Assembly: GCA_044375105.1 (NCBI GenBank)
Contig: JBILNK010000007.1
Coordinates: 1 to 53,973 of the forward strand
Direction: 5' to 3'
DNA from: JBIKLM01 sp044375105
Lineage (GTDB): Bacteria; Planctomycetota; UBA1135; GCA-002686595
DNA length: 53,973 nucleotides
In this document: positions 25,162 to 32,973 of the stretch, piece by piece
Position numbering within the stretch: the stretch's first letter is position 1
Layout of the letters: each line of letters opens with the position of its first letter
The notes under the pieces: generated by a model
Told to the model about the DNA's origin: nothing
The model's database searches: none
What the model saw: only the letters and a program-made list of their open reading frames with translations
Translations under genes and position numbers: made by a program

Positions 25162-25692
25162 TCAGCCAGGTCCGCTGATCACAACTAGGCACCTAGTGCA
25201 CTCGATCCTCGCGGTCGCCTTGGCGGGGTTAGGACAATCAGGATCAGACGAGGCGACAGCAAGTATGCCTTCGTACAGCCCCCCACACATAAGAAAAAGT
25301 TCTACCTGTCCTGCGCCTGAACCTGTCGGTGTTCCGCTGCTTCCCGGGACTTGCCATTGGTCTGACCCGTTTTGGGGGTTATTAGGATTGTCCGAGTCAT
25401 ATTGGCGATAGCTATATCCCAAGAATCCAGAAGTTGGCCCGAAATTCCAGCCATAGGTGGCCAAGAACTTGCAGGGAACTCCATCCTGACATGAAGTTCC
25501 CTCCGGATCACAAGATCCGGGATTGAGGGGCTGAATGTGGAGCTGTGCTTGCATGCCGCAGCTCCCTTGCTGAATCAGTAGGGAACCTCCTCCAATACCG
25601 TCGCAGCCTTCACAATCGGACGCGGCGTAGAGGGGGAGAGCAATCGAGGCGGCGAGTGCCGCGCGTGTGGCGACCCGGTGCTGGAACTTCAT
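25162..25692 (-). CDS. secreted Cys-rich orphan protein
   Basis: The 176-residue protein has a signal peptide (MKFQHRVATRAALAASIALP), then SDCEGCDGIGGG and about ten further Cys, for example GSCDPEGTSCQDGVPC and DPDCPNPAKATARIECTRC. Even Cys spacing suggests several disulphides in an extracytoplasmic beta protein. The GYSYRQYD segment and VELFLMCGG strand are the only other notable parts. No family is recognised. It lies in the AT-richer pocket and has its own clear -10 sequence. Confidence 0.65.
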   Translation of the reverse strand: MKFQHRVATRAALAASIALPLYAASDCEGCDGIGGGSLLIQQGSCGMQAQLHIQPLNPGSCDPEGTSCQDGVPCKFLATYGWNFGPTSGFLGYSYRQYDSDNPNNPQNGSDQWQVPGSSGTPTGSGAGQVELFLMCGGLYEGILAVASSDPDCPNPAKATARIECTRCLVVISGPG

Positions 25693-25738
25693 GCGAGTTT
25701 TTTTAAGCGGGAAGGGTTCTCAATTGCAAAAACTTAAA

Positions 25739-25744
25739 ATTATA
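25739..25744 (-). promoter_or_regulatory. consensus -10 (TATAAT)
   Basis: The reverse strand reads TGTATAAT 46 bases before the ATG of the Cys-rich gene. It is a perfect sigma70 -10 hexamer, unlike the degenerate hexamers elsewhere. The -35 region at proper distance (TGGTCT) is poor. Confidence 0.5.
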
Positions 25745-26299
25745 CAGCCCCGCCCAAGCATAGACCAGGGATTTGAAATAGGAATCCAGAAAATGAGACG
25801 CTGGGCTTGGTGCCGCCCTTGGTCTCACCCTTCGGACTGCGGCCCCCCCCGGACCTAGAGCCAATGGGTACTGGAATCTTCAAGGAGCTGCGGCATCGGC
25901 TATGGGGCTAGGAAAAAGCGTCCAGCTTCCAGCAACGAGGTTGTCCGGGCAAGTGTGAGACTTGGGCGAGGTCTCATCCACTTGGTAGTAACGGTGTTAC
26001 GACGGCCTATTCACCCGAAGGGAGCCCCGCCGTGACGAGACCGGCCCCCGTGCTTCTGGCGCCCTGACGATCGGGTGGGCTGAGCCCACGAGTCGGCAGC
26101 TTCCGTCGATTCGGCTGCTGGAGGACCTCCATCGCGGCGCTCGCTGCCTGCGGTCCCGTGCGGCCCCACCTGAGGGCGCCTCGCCCGGGGAACACGAGCA
26201 GCGACGCGGGAAGGACGGGGCCTTCCGGGGCGGCAGATCCGTTGCTTTCGGCCGCCTGACCGGCGGGCTGACGCACTTCTACGGGGCTGTCTGCGCAGC
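25745..26299. other. 555-base gene-free stretch
   Basis: GC content climbs from about 50% to the local norm. Reverse-strand frames of up to 89 codons look random. I see no repeat, RNA or gene fragment that I can name. Confidence 0.4.
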
Positions 26300-26305
26300 T
26301 AAGCT
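26300..26305 (+). promoter_or_regulatory. -10-like TAAGCT near YkgJ-type start
   Basis: TAAGCT ends 9 bases before ATG 26315. With no Shine-Dalgarno sequence this again suggests a very short or absent leader. Confidence 0.3.
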
Positions 26306-26314
26306 GTGCGCGGC

Positions 26315-26902
26315 ATGGACAGCGATCCGGGGGCCCTGGCGAGGCGTTTCGAGGCCATCGACGAGCAGGTGGACGCTCTGGTGGCGGCCACGGGTCTCGC
26401 CTGCCCCAGCGGCTGTGGGGCCTGCTGTCTGTCGCCGGAGGTCGAGGCGGCGCCGGAGGAGCTGCAGCTCTTGGCGCAGGAGTGGGTGCGGCGCGGCGAG
26501 GCCCGCGCGCTGCTCGACCGCCTGACGGCCCTGGAAGCCGAGGGCCGACGGCAGTGCGCGCTGTATCGACCCAGTTCCGAGGATGGGCGCCAGGGGCGCT
26601 GTGGGGCCTATGCCTGGCGCCCGCTGGTCTGCCGCCTGTTCGGTTTCGCCGCGCGCCACGACCGCCGCGGCCAGCCCGAGCTGGTGCTCTGCGCGGTGAT
26701 GTCCGCGGCGGCGCCCGAGGCCACCGCCCAGGCCGCCCGGCAGGTGGCCGTCGGCGCCCCGGCCCCGCTCTTCGGGGACCACGCCCACGGCCTGATCGCC
26801 GACCTCGGCGGCCGCGGCAGCGAGCGCCTGCCGATCAACCAGGCCCTGCGCCAAGCCCTCGAACGGGCCCTGCTCCACGCGCGGCTGGCCGCCGAAGGTT
26901 GA
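26315..26902 (+). CDS. YkgJ-type cysteine-cluster protein
   Basis: The 195-residue protein has the zinc- or iron-binding pattern of the YkgJ/Fliw family: CPSGCGACC near residue 31, then RCGAYAWRPLVCRLFG and a later LCAVM Cys. Function of the family is not established; metal coordination by the Cys cluster is assumed. ATG 26315 sits 9 bases after a -10-like TAAGCT. The gene stands alone. Confidence 0.8.
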   Translation: MDSDPGALARRFEAIDEQVDALVAATGLACPSGCGACCLSPEVEAAPEELQLLAQEWVRRGEARALLDRLTALEAEGRRQCALYRPSSEDGRQGRCGAYAWRPLVCRLFGFAARHDRRGQPELVLCAVMSAAAPEATAQAARQVAVGAPAPLFGDHAHGLIADLGGRGSERLPINQALRQALERALLHARLAAEG

Positions 26903-27122
26903 TTCATACCGGCGTCTTCGCCGCAGTCCGGAACGAGCGACCGTGTGGGCGCGAACACTCGAGCCTGTCGGCAACAAGCCTACAGGCGGATGGAACAGCT
27001 CGGGCGCGGCCTTCTTGGATGTTTGCCCTGCCCGCCCGGGCACAGCGGATAGCCCGATGGGGAAATCGATCCGGCTGGCCTCGAGCCACGGAATCGAAGG
27101 GTGGGATTGCGATTGGGGAAGG

Positions 27123-27815
27123 CTAGGCCTGGGCGGCGAGCGCTCGCAAGCGCTGCAGAGCCCGTGTTGCACGGCTATTGCCATCTGGACCGAAGTAACC
27201 GGCTAACGCTTCGATGAAGAAACGATCCCGGAGGATGGGCTGCAAGCCTGACTCTACCGCCGCACGAAGATCCTCCGTAGAGTTTCGAAGCTCATCGAGG
27301 AGGGCAGGTCGCCCATCCACGACCCGCACGAGATCCTCCACGTCGTGGCTCGTCACCGGATCGTGCTCGCCTCTGCTGGCGTAAGCCTCCAACTTGGTAG
27401 CCAAGAAATGGGGTCCATCGATGTGGCGGATCGAAGCTCCGGATGGCAGCTTGCAACGCAGGGCGGACTGAAAGGCCGTTCGGTACCAGCGGTTAGAGAA
27501 CCCGAGCACACGTTCGTCGATCGGCATGAGGTCGAGTAAGTCGACCCCTGACCTCCATCGGCAAATCGGGTCGCCCTCGAGGCCTGGTTGGGTGAAGTGG
27601 ATAGAGCGCAATTCGAGGGCCAGCCGCTCGTACTCCGACCAATTCGTGGCCTCGACGATCATGTCCACATCGATCGTGGGTCTGACAGGGTCCGCACCGG
27701 GATCGGTGATGAGCAGGCCGGCAGCTGTTCCGCCGACGAGCACCATGCGCTCGGACAGGTTTCCTAACTTGGAGCACAGGCGCTCCAGTCGCTCCAAGTT
27801 GGTATCAGGGGGCAT
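27123..27815 (-). CDS. AbiEii-like nucleotidyltransferase toxin
   Basis: The 230-residue protein has the minimal nucleotidyltransferase signature: VLVGGTAAGLLI followed by RPTIDVDMIV with D49 and D51 as metal ligands. The HFLATKLEAYASRG segment and SHDVEDLVRVVDGR fit the C-terminal helices of the AbiEii/MenA-type family, whose members modify tRNA or other targets and act as toxins. It follows and overlaps the upstream wHTH gene by 11 bases, the layout of AbiE type IV systems. Activity and target are inferred from the family. Confidence 0.75.
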   Translation of the reverse strand: MPPDTNLERLERLCSKLGNLSERMVLVGGTAAGLLITDPGADPVRPTIDVDMIVEATNWSEYERLALELRSIHFTQPGLEGDPICRWRSGVDLLDLMPIDERVLGFSNRWYRTAFQSALRCKLPSGASIRHIDGPHFLATKLEAYASRGEHDPVTSHDVEDLVRVVDGRPALLDELRNSTEDLRAAVESGLQPILRDRFFIEALAGYFGPDGNSRATRALQRLRALAAQA

Positions 27816-28344
27816 CGGAATCGATCAGTCGGCGGCGAAGTTCGGTGCGGCAAAGCTGAAGCTCGCGGTTCGAGCCGCAGCGGATCCCGTCCACCAGCGC
27901 CAGCAGCTCGTAGAGTCCAGCATCCCGGCGGGCGATCTGGGGCACGGACTTGTAGAGCGGAGTCACCGAGCGCCCGCGCACCTGGCCATCGGGGTCGGGC
28001 CAGACCAGGGGCAGTTCATTAGCCAATGGCGCGATCATCCGATCGAGAGGCGGCGCCGAATGGGCCGTGGGGAGCCCGCGCACCACCCGGCCCGGCTCGA
28101 CGTGGAAGGCCACGGCGATCCCGTGCTCGAGGAACTCCAGCAGTGCCCTGCGCCGGGGGATCGGCTTGCCGGCAGCCTCCGGGCTGACCATCAGCAATCC
28201 GGCGGCCAGCGCGCGATGGACGGCGAGGTTGGTGCCCCCAACGCTCATCCCGAGGCTTTCGGCCAGCTCGCCGTAGGTCCAGCGGGGCTCTGCCCGGCGG
28301 CACAGCAGCAGGCAGATGACCAGATCCTGACCTTTGATGTACAT
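27805..28344 (-). CDS. winged-helix antitoxin, AbiEi-like
   Basis: The 179-residue protein has an N-terminal winged helix (RWTYGELAESLGMSVGGTNL, then AVHRALAAGLLM) and a C-terminal alpha/beta part. Its position upstream of, and overlapping, the AbiEii-like gene and a palindrome just before its start fit an autorepressing antitoxin. Sequence similarity to classical AbiEi is not evident by eye, so the role rests on layout. Confidence 0.65.
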   Translation of the reverse strand: MYIKGQDLVICLLLCRRAEPRWTYGELAESLGMSVGGTNLAVHRALAAGLLMVSPEAAGKPIPRRRALLEFLEHGIAVAFHVEPGRVVRGLPTAHSAPPLDRMIAPLANELPLVWPDPDGQVRGRSVTPLYKSVPQIARRDAGLYELLALVDGIRCGSNRELQLCRTELRRRLIDSDAP

Positions 28345-28351
28345 GGGTTTA

Positions 28352-28369
28352 CACCGTTCATGAATGGTG
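28352..28369. promoter_or_regulatory. near-perfect palindromic operator of the toxin-antitoxin pair
   Basis: CACCGTTCATGAATGGTG, with one mismatched pair, is centred 16 bases upstream of the antitoxin ATG. A TACTAT -10-like hexamer (28375-28380, reverse strand) lies beside it, so a bound dimer would cover the transcription start. Confidence 0.55.
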
Positions 28370-28380
28370 AATGGATAGTA

Positions 28381-28708
28381 AGGCCCGAGCCCCCATCACA
28401 CCAGAGGGGACCCCAAGGCGAAGGAACCCTCGAGGGAACAGCGGGTCTCGAAGGCCCCCTTGCTCGGCCGGGACGGCTGCGGGGTTCTCCGGGCGTCCAG
28501 CGCTCTCAAGTCCTTGTTTCGGATTGGGTTGGGTCAAGCCCAGCGCGCTCTCGGGGGCTGCCTCGAGGCCCCATACAACGATCGGTACAGGGCCGTTGCT
28601 CGAACTCGGCCGCGTTCGGTCCAGGGTGTTTGCGGCGGAAATCCACAGCCCCCGGGGACAGAGATCGCTGCTCCCGGTTGGCTCCCTGGGGACCCGGGTT
28701 TCGGCGGG
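28381..28708. other. 328-base gene-free stretch
   Basis: The region lies between the toxin-antitoxin promoter and the 3' end of the signal peptidase gene. It contains inverted GC-rich segments such as CCCCGGGG at about 28653, perhaps a terminator for the signal peptidase operon. No gene is seen. Confidence 0.35.
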
Positions 28709-29998
28709 TCACAGCCAGCGCCAGCGGGAGGGGGGCCAGCAGACGGCCAGGGGGCGGCCCAGCAGGGAGCGGCGGGGGATCGGGCCGAAGTACCGGCTGT
28801 CGGTCGAGTCGAAGGAGTTGTCGCCGGCCACGAAGAACTCGTCGGGGCCGAGGGTCAGGCGCGAGGCGCTGCCGTGGGGTCCGTGCACGCTGCTGCTCAG
28901 CCACTGGGCGTCGCGCCACAGGCGCACGCCCCGGAAGGCGGCCTGCAGGCCGGCGCCGCCGAAGGCCGCGCGCGGGCCCACCGATTGGCGGCCGGGGGGC
29001 AGGATGCCCGGGTAGGGGCGGTTTTGGTCGTAGTCGGCGCCGAGCAGCTCGCGGCCGTCCAGCGAGAGGCGCAGATGGTCGTCGCGATTTTCGAAGGTCA
29101 AGCGCACCCAGGGGCCGAGCGGCGGCCCGCTCAGCTCCGGGGCGCCGACGCCGGTCGGGTCGGGCAGGCTCGGCAACGGGCCGAAGGTCTCGCGCGGCAG
29201 CTCGGCGCGCGCCAGGAGGTCCGCCAGCTGGCCCTCGGCTCCGGGCTCGCGCTCGATCAGCACTTCGACCGGTCCCTCGGCGTTGAGGCACAAACGCGCC
29301 TGGAAGAAATCGCCCTTTTCGAGCAGCCGCAGGCGCAGCTCGCCGCGCCGGGCGAGCTGCACGACGCAAACGGAGACCTGCAGCGCCAAATCGCTGGCTT
29401 CGATCGGCTGGGCCACGGAGCGCCCGGATCCGTCGAGATAGCCGGTGCTGGCCTCCTGGTCGAAGAACATCAAGCCGGTGTTGTCGCCGGGCAACAGGCC
29501 CAAGGCTTCGAGGCGCCAGGATTCGCCCGGGCCCGCCGGCGGCGGGGGTGGCGGCGGCAGGCCATCGCCCGGCGAGGCCCAGCCGCGGCGCCAGGGCCCG
29601 AAGGGCTCGGGCTTGTAGTCGAACCAGGCCGAGAGCGCCTGCCGATCGCTGTCGAACAAGAGCACCCAGGGCGGGCGCGGCACCTCCGGCGGCAGGCGGC
29701 GGCCGTCGATCCACAGATCGCCTTCGACCAGCTGCAGGCCCTCGCCGGGCAGCCCGAGCACGCGCTTGACGATCGGCGCGGGCTCGCCGGGGCGCTCGAA
29801 AACCACCAGATCGAAGCGCTTGGGCTCGCGCCCCAGTCCGAAGCGCACCAACACCCACTCGCCGTCCTGGCCGCCGTGCAGGCAAGGCTCCATCGATCCC
29901 GAGCGCACCGCGTAGACATCGCCCACGAAGGCGCGCAGCGCGAACACACCCAAGGCGCCCAGCGCCAGGGTCAGGCCGACCCGGCGCCAGCGACTCAT
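28709..29998 (-). CDS. lepB: signal peptidase I with large insertion
   Basis: The 429-residue membrane serine protease cleaves export signal peptides. After one N-terminal span come catalytic Ser35 in RSGSMEP and Lys78 in PIVKRVLGLPGE. The conserved box GDNSFDSTDSR appears only near residue 393. About 250 residues are inserted between the second and last boxes, including a Pro run and a segment (WVRLTFENRDDHLRLSLDG) that looks like a concanavalin-type beta-sandwich. Typical bacterial enzymes are about 200-320 residues. The start overlaps the mgtE stop as ATGA. Confidence 0.9.
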   Translation of the reverse strand: MSRWRRVGLTLALGALGVFALRAFVGDVYAVRSGSMEPCLHGGQDGEWVLVRFGLGREPKRFDLVVFERPGEPAPIVKRVLGLPGEGLQLVEGDLWIDGRRLPPEVPRPPWVLLFDSDRQALSAWFDYKPEPFGPWRRGWASPGDGLPPPPPPPAGPGESWRLEALGLLPGDNTGLMFFDQEASTGYLDGSGRSVAQPIEASDLALQVSVCVVQLARRGELRLRLLEKGDFFQARLCLNAEGPVEVLIEREPGAEGQLADLLARAELPRETFGPLPSLPDPTGVGAPELSGPPLGPWVRLTFENRDDHLRLSLDGRELLGADYDQNRPYPGILPPGRQSVGPRAAFGGAGLQAAFRGVRLWRDAQWLSSSVHGPHGSASRLTLGPDEFFVAGDNSFDSTDSRYFGPIPRRSLLGRPLAVCWPPSRWRWL

Positions 29999-31371
29999 CC
30001 CGCACCCCCTTGGCCGGCTCCGATCACCGCGTGGGCCACCAGCATGAAAATGCCCGTGCCCGAAACGTCCGACAGCATGGTCAAGAACGGCCCGGAGACG
30101 ATCGCGGGATCGAGCCCCAAGCGGTCCGAGGTGGTTGGCACCAGGCAGCCCAGGAAGGCCGACCAAGCCACCGCGATCGCGATCGCCAGCCCCATCGCCA
30201 AGCCGAAGGACCAGGCCGGCGCGCTGGGCGAGCCCTCGGTCAGGGCCGCGATCAGCAGCGTGGCCGCGCCGCACAACAAGCCGATCACGCTGCCGGTCAA
30301 GACCTCCTTGGCGAACACGCTGGAGCGCCGCTCGGGCTCGATCTCGCCGGTGGCCAGGCCGCGCACCAAGACGGTCGAGGACTGCAGGCCCACGTTGCCC
30401 GCCAAACCTAGAACCGTAGGCACGTAGCGCAGGGCGTCGTGGGCCTCGTCGACCGACCCCAAGGCCCAATCGAGGATGTGCGCGGTGGTCATGCCGCCCA
30501 GCACGGTCAGCCCCATCAGAGGCAGACGCTGGGCCACGCGCCTCCACACCGGCAAGCGCGTGGGCTGGCGCTCGCTGACGCCGACCAGCTTGCCGAAGTC
30601 CTCCTCGGCCTCCTCCTCGATCACCTCCAGGGCGTCGTCGGCGGTGACCACACCGAGCAGCTCGCCGCGCGCGCCGACCACCGCCAGGGCGCTGACGCCG
30701 TACTTGGCGATCTGCTGCGCGACCTCTTCCTGGTCCGCCTCCGCCGGGATCACCAGCGGATCCGGCTCCATCACCTCCGCCAGGGTCTGGTGGATCGGCG
30801 TGGTCAAGAGCACGCGGTCGGACACGAATCCGAGCGGCCGGCCGAATCCATCGACGACGAACACGCCGGCACCTTCGTTGGAGGGCGCGTCCTCGTCTTT
30901 GCGCAGCGTCTTGAGCACGTCCCCCACCCGCGCCCCGGCCGGGAACACGTCGATGTCCGTGGTCATGATCCCGCCGGCGCTGTCGGCGGGATAGCTGGAC
31001 AACTCGCGCACGTCCGCGGCCACGTCGGTGTGCACGCGGCGCAGCACGTCCTCGGCCACCGGTTCGGGGGCCAGGGCCAGGATGTCGACGACCTCGTCGG
31101 TGGGCAGCTCGTCGACCAGCTCGACCAGGCGCGGCGAGGACAGCCGCGGCACGATGCGCCCGCGCAGCTCCTCCCCGGCGTACTCGAGCAGCGCGCTCTG
31201 TTGCTCCGTGTCGAGCTGGTCGAAGGCGCGCCACATGGCGCCGTCCTCGAGCCCCTGGAGCCACTCGGCCAGGTCCGCCGGCCGGGAGCGGGCCAGGACC
31301 GCGCGCAGCTCCTCCGCGGGGCCCTCGAGGGCCTGGCGAAGCTCGTCCGGGGTGACGGATTCCGGGGGCAT
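29995..31371 (-). CDS. mgtE: magnesium transporter MgtE
   Basis: The 458-residue channel has an N-terminal helical domain (LVELVDELPTDEVVDILALA), two CBS domains (MTTDIDVFPAG through VTADDALEVI) and a transmembrane part with LGLAGNVGLQSSTVLVRGLA and SGPFLTMLSDVSGTGIF, which carries the pore Asp. CBS and N domains sense cytoplasmic magnesium and gate the channel. ATG 31371 is the likely start, with TAGGCT about 20 bases upstream. It is coupled to lepB downstream by a 4-base overlap. Confidence 0.93.
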   Translation of the reverse strand: MPPESVTPDELRQALEGPAEELRAVLARSRPADLAEWLQGLEDGAMWRAFDQLDTEQQSALLEYAGEELRGRIVPRLSSPRLVELVDELPTDEVVDILALAPEPVAEDVLRRVHTDVAADVRELSSYPADSAGGIMTTDIDVFPAGARVGDVLKTLRKDEDAPSNEGAGVFVVDGFGRPLGFVSDRVLLTTPIHQTLAEVMEPDPLVIPAEADQEEVAQQIAKYGVSALAVVGARGELLGVVTADDALEVIEEEAEEDFGKLVGVSERQPTRLPVWRRVAQRLPLMGLTVLGGMTTAHILDWALGSVDEAHDALRYVPTVLGLAGNVGLQSSTVLVRGLATGEIEPERRSSVFAKEVLTGSVIGLLCGAATLLIAALTEGSPSAPAWSFGLAMGLAIAIAVAWSAFLGCLVPTTSDRLGLDPAIVSGPFLTMLSDVSGTGIFMLVAHAVIGAGQGGAG

Positions 31372-31441
31372 GGGAGGCGAGCGGGCCAAAGAGCCTACGG
31401 CGCTCCCGGGGAGCCCAGAAGCAAGCGGGCCGCTTTCGGCC

Positions 31442-31447
31442 TAGAAT
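31442..31447 (+). promoter_or_regulatory. -10-like TAGAAT upstream of leuA-like gene
   Basis: CTAGAAT occurs here 75 bases before the ATG and again at 52981-52987 before the ldhA-like gene, both on the + strand and both in intergenic DNA. It may be the housekeeping -10 of this organism. Confidence 0.35.
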
Positions 31448-31522
31448 GAAGGTTCGGCCTACCCTCGCCGGGCGTCCTCCGGCGGCTGGGGCGGGCCGGC
31501 GCCCCCGCTCCGAGCCCCTGCG

Positions 31523-32740
31523 ATGACCCAGATCCAGCGCGAAGGTCTGATCCACGACTGGAACCAGCCCGCCCCGCCTCCGCGGAGCCCGATCCAGTTC
31601 GACGACGAGACCCTGCGCGACGGCCTGCAGAGCCCGAGCGCCCGCGACCCGGAGCTCGGCGCCAAGATCGAACTGATCCGGCTGATGGACCAGCTCGGCA
31701 TCCACACCGCCAACGTGGGCCTGCCCGGCGCCGGCGCGCGCGCCCGCCAGCACATCGCCGCCCTGTGCCGCGAAATGCAGGGCCTCAAGATCCGCGCCAA
31801 CGTGGCCTGCCGCACTGTGCTGACCGACATCCAGCCGGTGGTCGACCTGGTGCAGGAGACCGGCATCCCGGTCGAGGTCTGCGCCTTCATCGGGTCTTCA
31901 CCGATCCGCATGTACGCCGAGGGCTGGGAGCTCGACCAGATGGTCAAGCTGAGCCGCGAAGCGGTCGCCTTCGCCACCAAAAACGGCCTGCCGGTGATGT
32001 TCGTCACCGAGGACACGACCCGGGCCGCGCCGGAACAGATCAAGGCGCTCTACAGCACCGCCATCGAAGCCGGGGCCAAGCGCGTCTGCATCTGCGACAC
32101 CTGCGGACATGCCACGCCGGACGGCGTCAAGCGCTTGGTAGGCTACGTCAAGGGCCTGGTGCAGGAGCTCAATCCGGCCGTGGGCATCGACTGGCACGGA
32201 CACCGCGACCGCGGGCTCGGGCTGATCAACACCCTGGCGGCCATGGAAGCGGGCGCCACCCGCTTGCACGCCACGGCCCTGGGCCTGGGCGAGCGCGCCG
32301 GCAACACGGAGATGGACCTGCTGCTGGTCAACCTCAAGCTGCAAGGGGTGATCCAGAACGACCTGACCGCCCTGTCGGCCTACTGCCGCAAGGCCGCCGA
32401 GGTCACCGGCGTGCCCTTCCCCAGCAACTACCCAGTTTTCGGGCAGGACGCCTTCGAGACCGGCACCGGGGTGCACGCCTCGGCGGTGATCAAGGCTTTC
32501 AAGAAAAACGACACCTGGCTGGCCAACCGCGTCTATTCGGGCGTGCCGGCGGATCTGTTCGGGCTCGAGCAGTCGATCAAGGTCGGGCCCATGTCGGGCA
32601 AGTCGAACGTCTCCTGGGTGCTCGAGAAACACGGCGTCGAAGCCACGGACGAGCGCGTGCAGCGCGTGCTCGAGCGCGCCAAGACCTCGACCCGCCTGCT
32701 GTCGGACCAAGAGGTACTGCAGGCCGCCGGCGTGCGTTGA
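31523..32740 (+). CDS. 2-isopropylmalate synthase-like HMGL-family enzyme
   Basis: The 405-residue TIM-barrel Claisen condensing enzyme has FDDETLRDGLQSPS near the N-terminus, the DWHGHRDRGLGLINTL metal and active-site segment, and TALGLGERAGNTEMD. The FGQDAFETGTGVHASAVIKA segment follows. These mark the LeuA/homocitrate/citramalate synthase group. The C-terminal allosteric LeuA dimer domain is absent, so feedback control by leucine is not expected. Substrate choice among the group cannot be read. A perfect hairpin follows 40 bases after the stop. Confidence 0.85.
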   Translation: MTQIQREGLIHDWNQPAPPPRSPIQFDDETLRDGLQSPSARDPELGAKIELIRLMDQLGIHTANVGLPGAGARARQHIAALCREMQGLKIRANVACRTVLTDIQPVVDLVQETGIPVEVCAFIGSSPIRMYAEGWELDQMVKLSREAVAFATKNGLPVMFVTEDTTRAAPEQIKALYSTAIEAGAKRVCICDTCGHATPDGVKRLVGYVKGLVQELNPAVGIDWHGHRDRGLGLINTLAAMEAGATRLHATALGLGERAGNTEMDLLLVNLKLQGVIQNDLTALSAYCRKAAEVTGVPFPSNYPVFGQDAFETGTGVHASAVIKAFKKNDTWLANRVYSGVPADLFGLEQSIKVGPMSGKSNVSWVLEKHGVEATDERVQRVLERAKTSTRLLSDQEVLQAAGVR

Positions 32741-32779
32741 TCCGCCGGTCCAGCGCCTGCGGATCGGCTCGAGCGAGGC

Positions 32780-32804
32780 GGGCCCGCACAGGACCTGCGG
32801 GCCC
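32780..32804. terminator. 9-bp perfect hairpin after leuA-like gene
   Basis: GGGCCCGCA and TGCGGGCCC pair around CAGGACC. No T-run follows, as for most hairpins in this window. Confidence 0.45.
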
Positions 32805-32973
32805 ATCGGGGCTCGAACCGGGCGGGCGGGGCGCGAGGGGTCAGGGGCGCCGGGGCTGCGTCGGCCCGCGGGCAGGACGGCGCTGGACCGCCCCCGGGAA
32901 GGGTCTGGGAAGGGGGCGGCGGGCGGGGTTCCATGGGTCGACGCGGCGAGCGCCGCAGGCCCGGAGCACGCCC

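Noticed and set aside
31765..32973. Upstream extension of the papain/hydrolase frame into the leuA-like gene
   Set aside because: That stretch overlaps a recognised enzyme in another frame and has shadow-type composition. ATG 32974 is the natural start.
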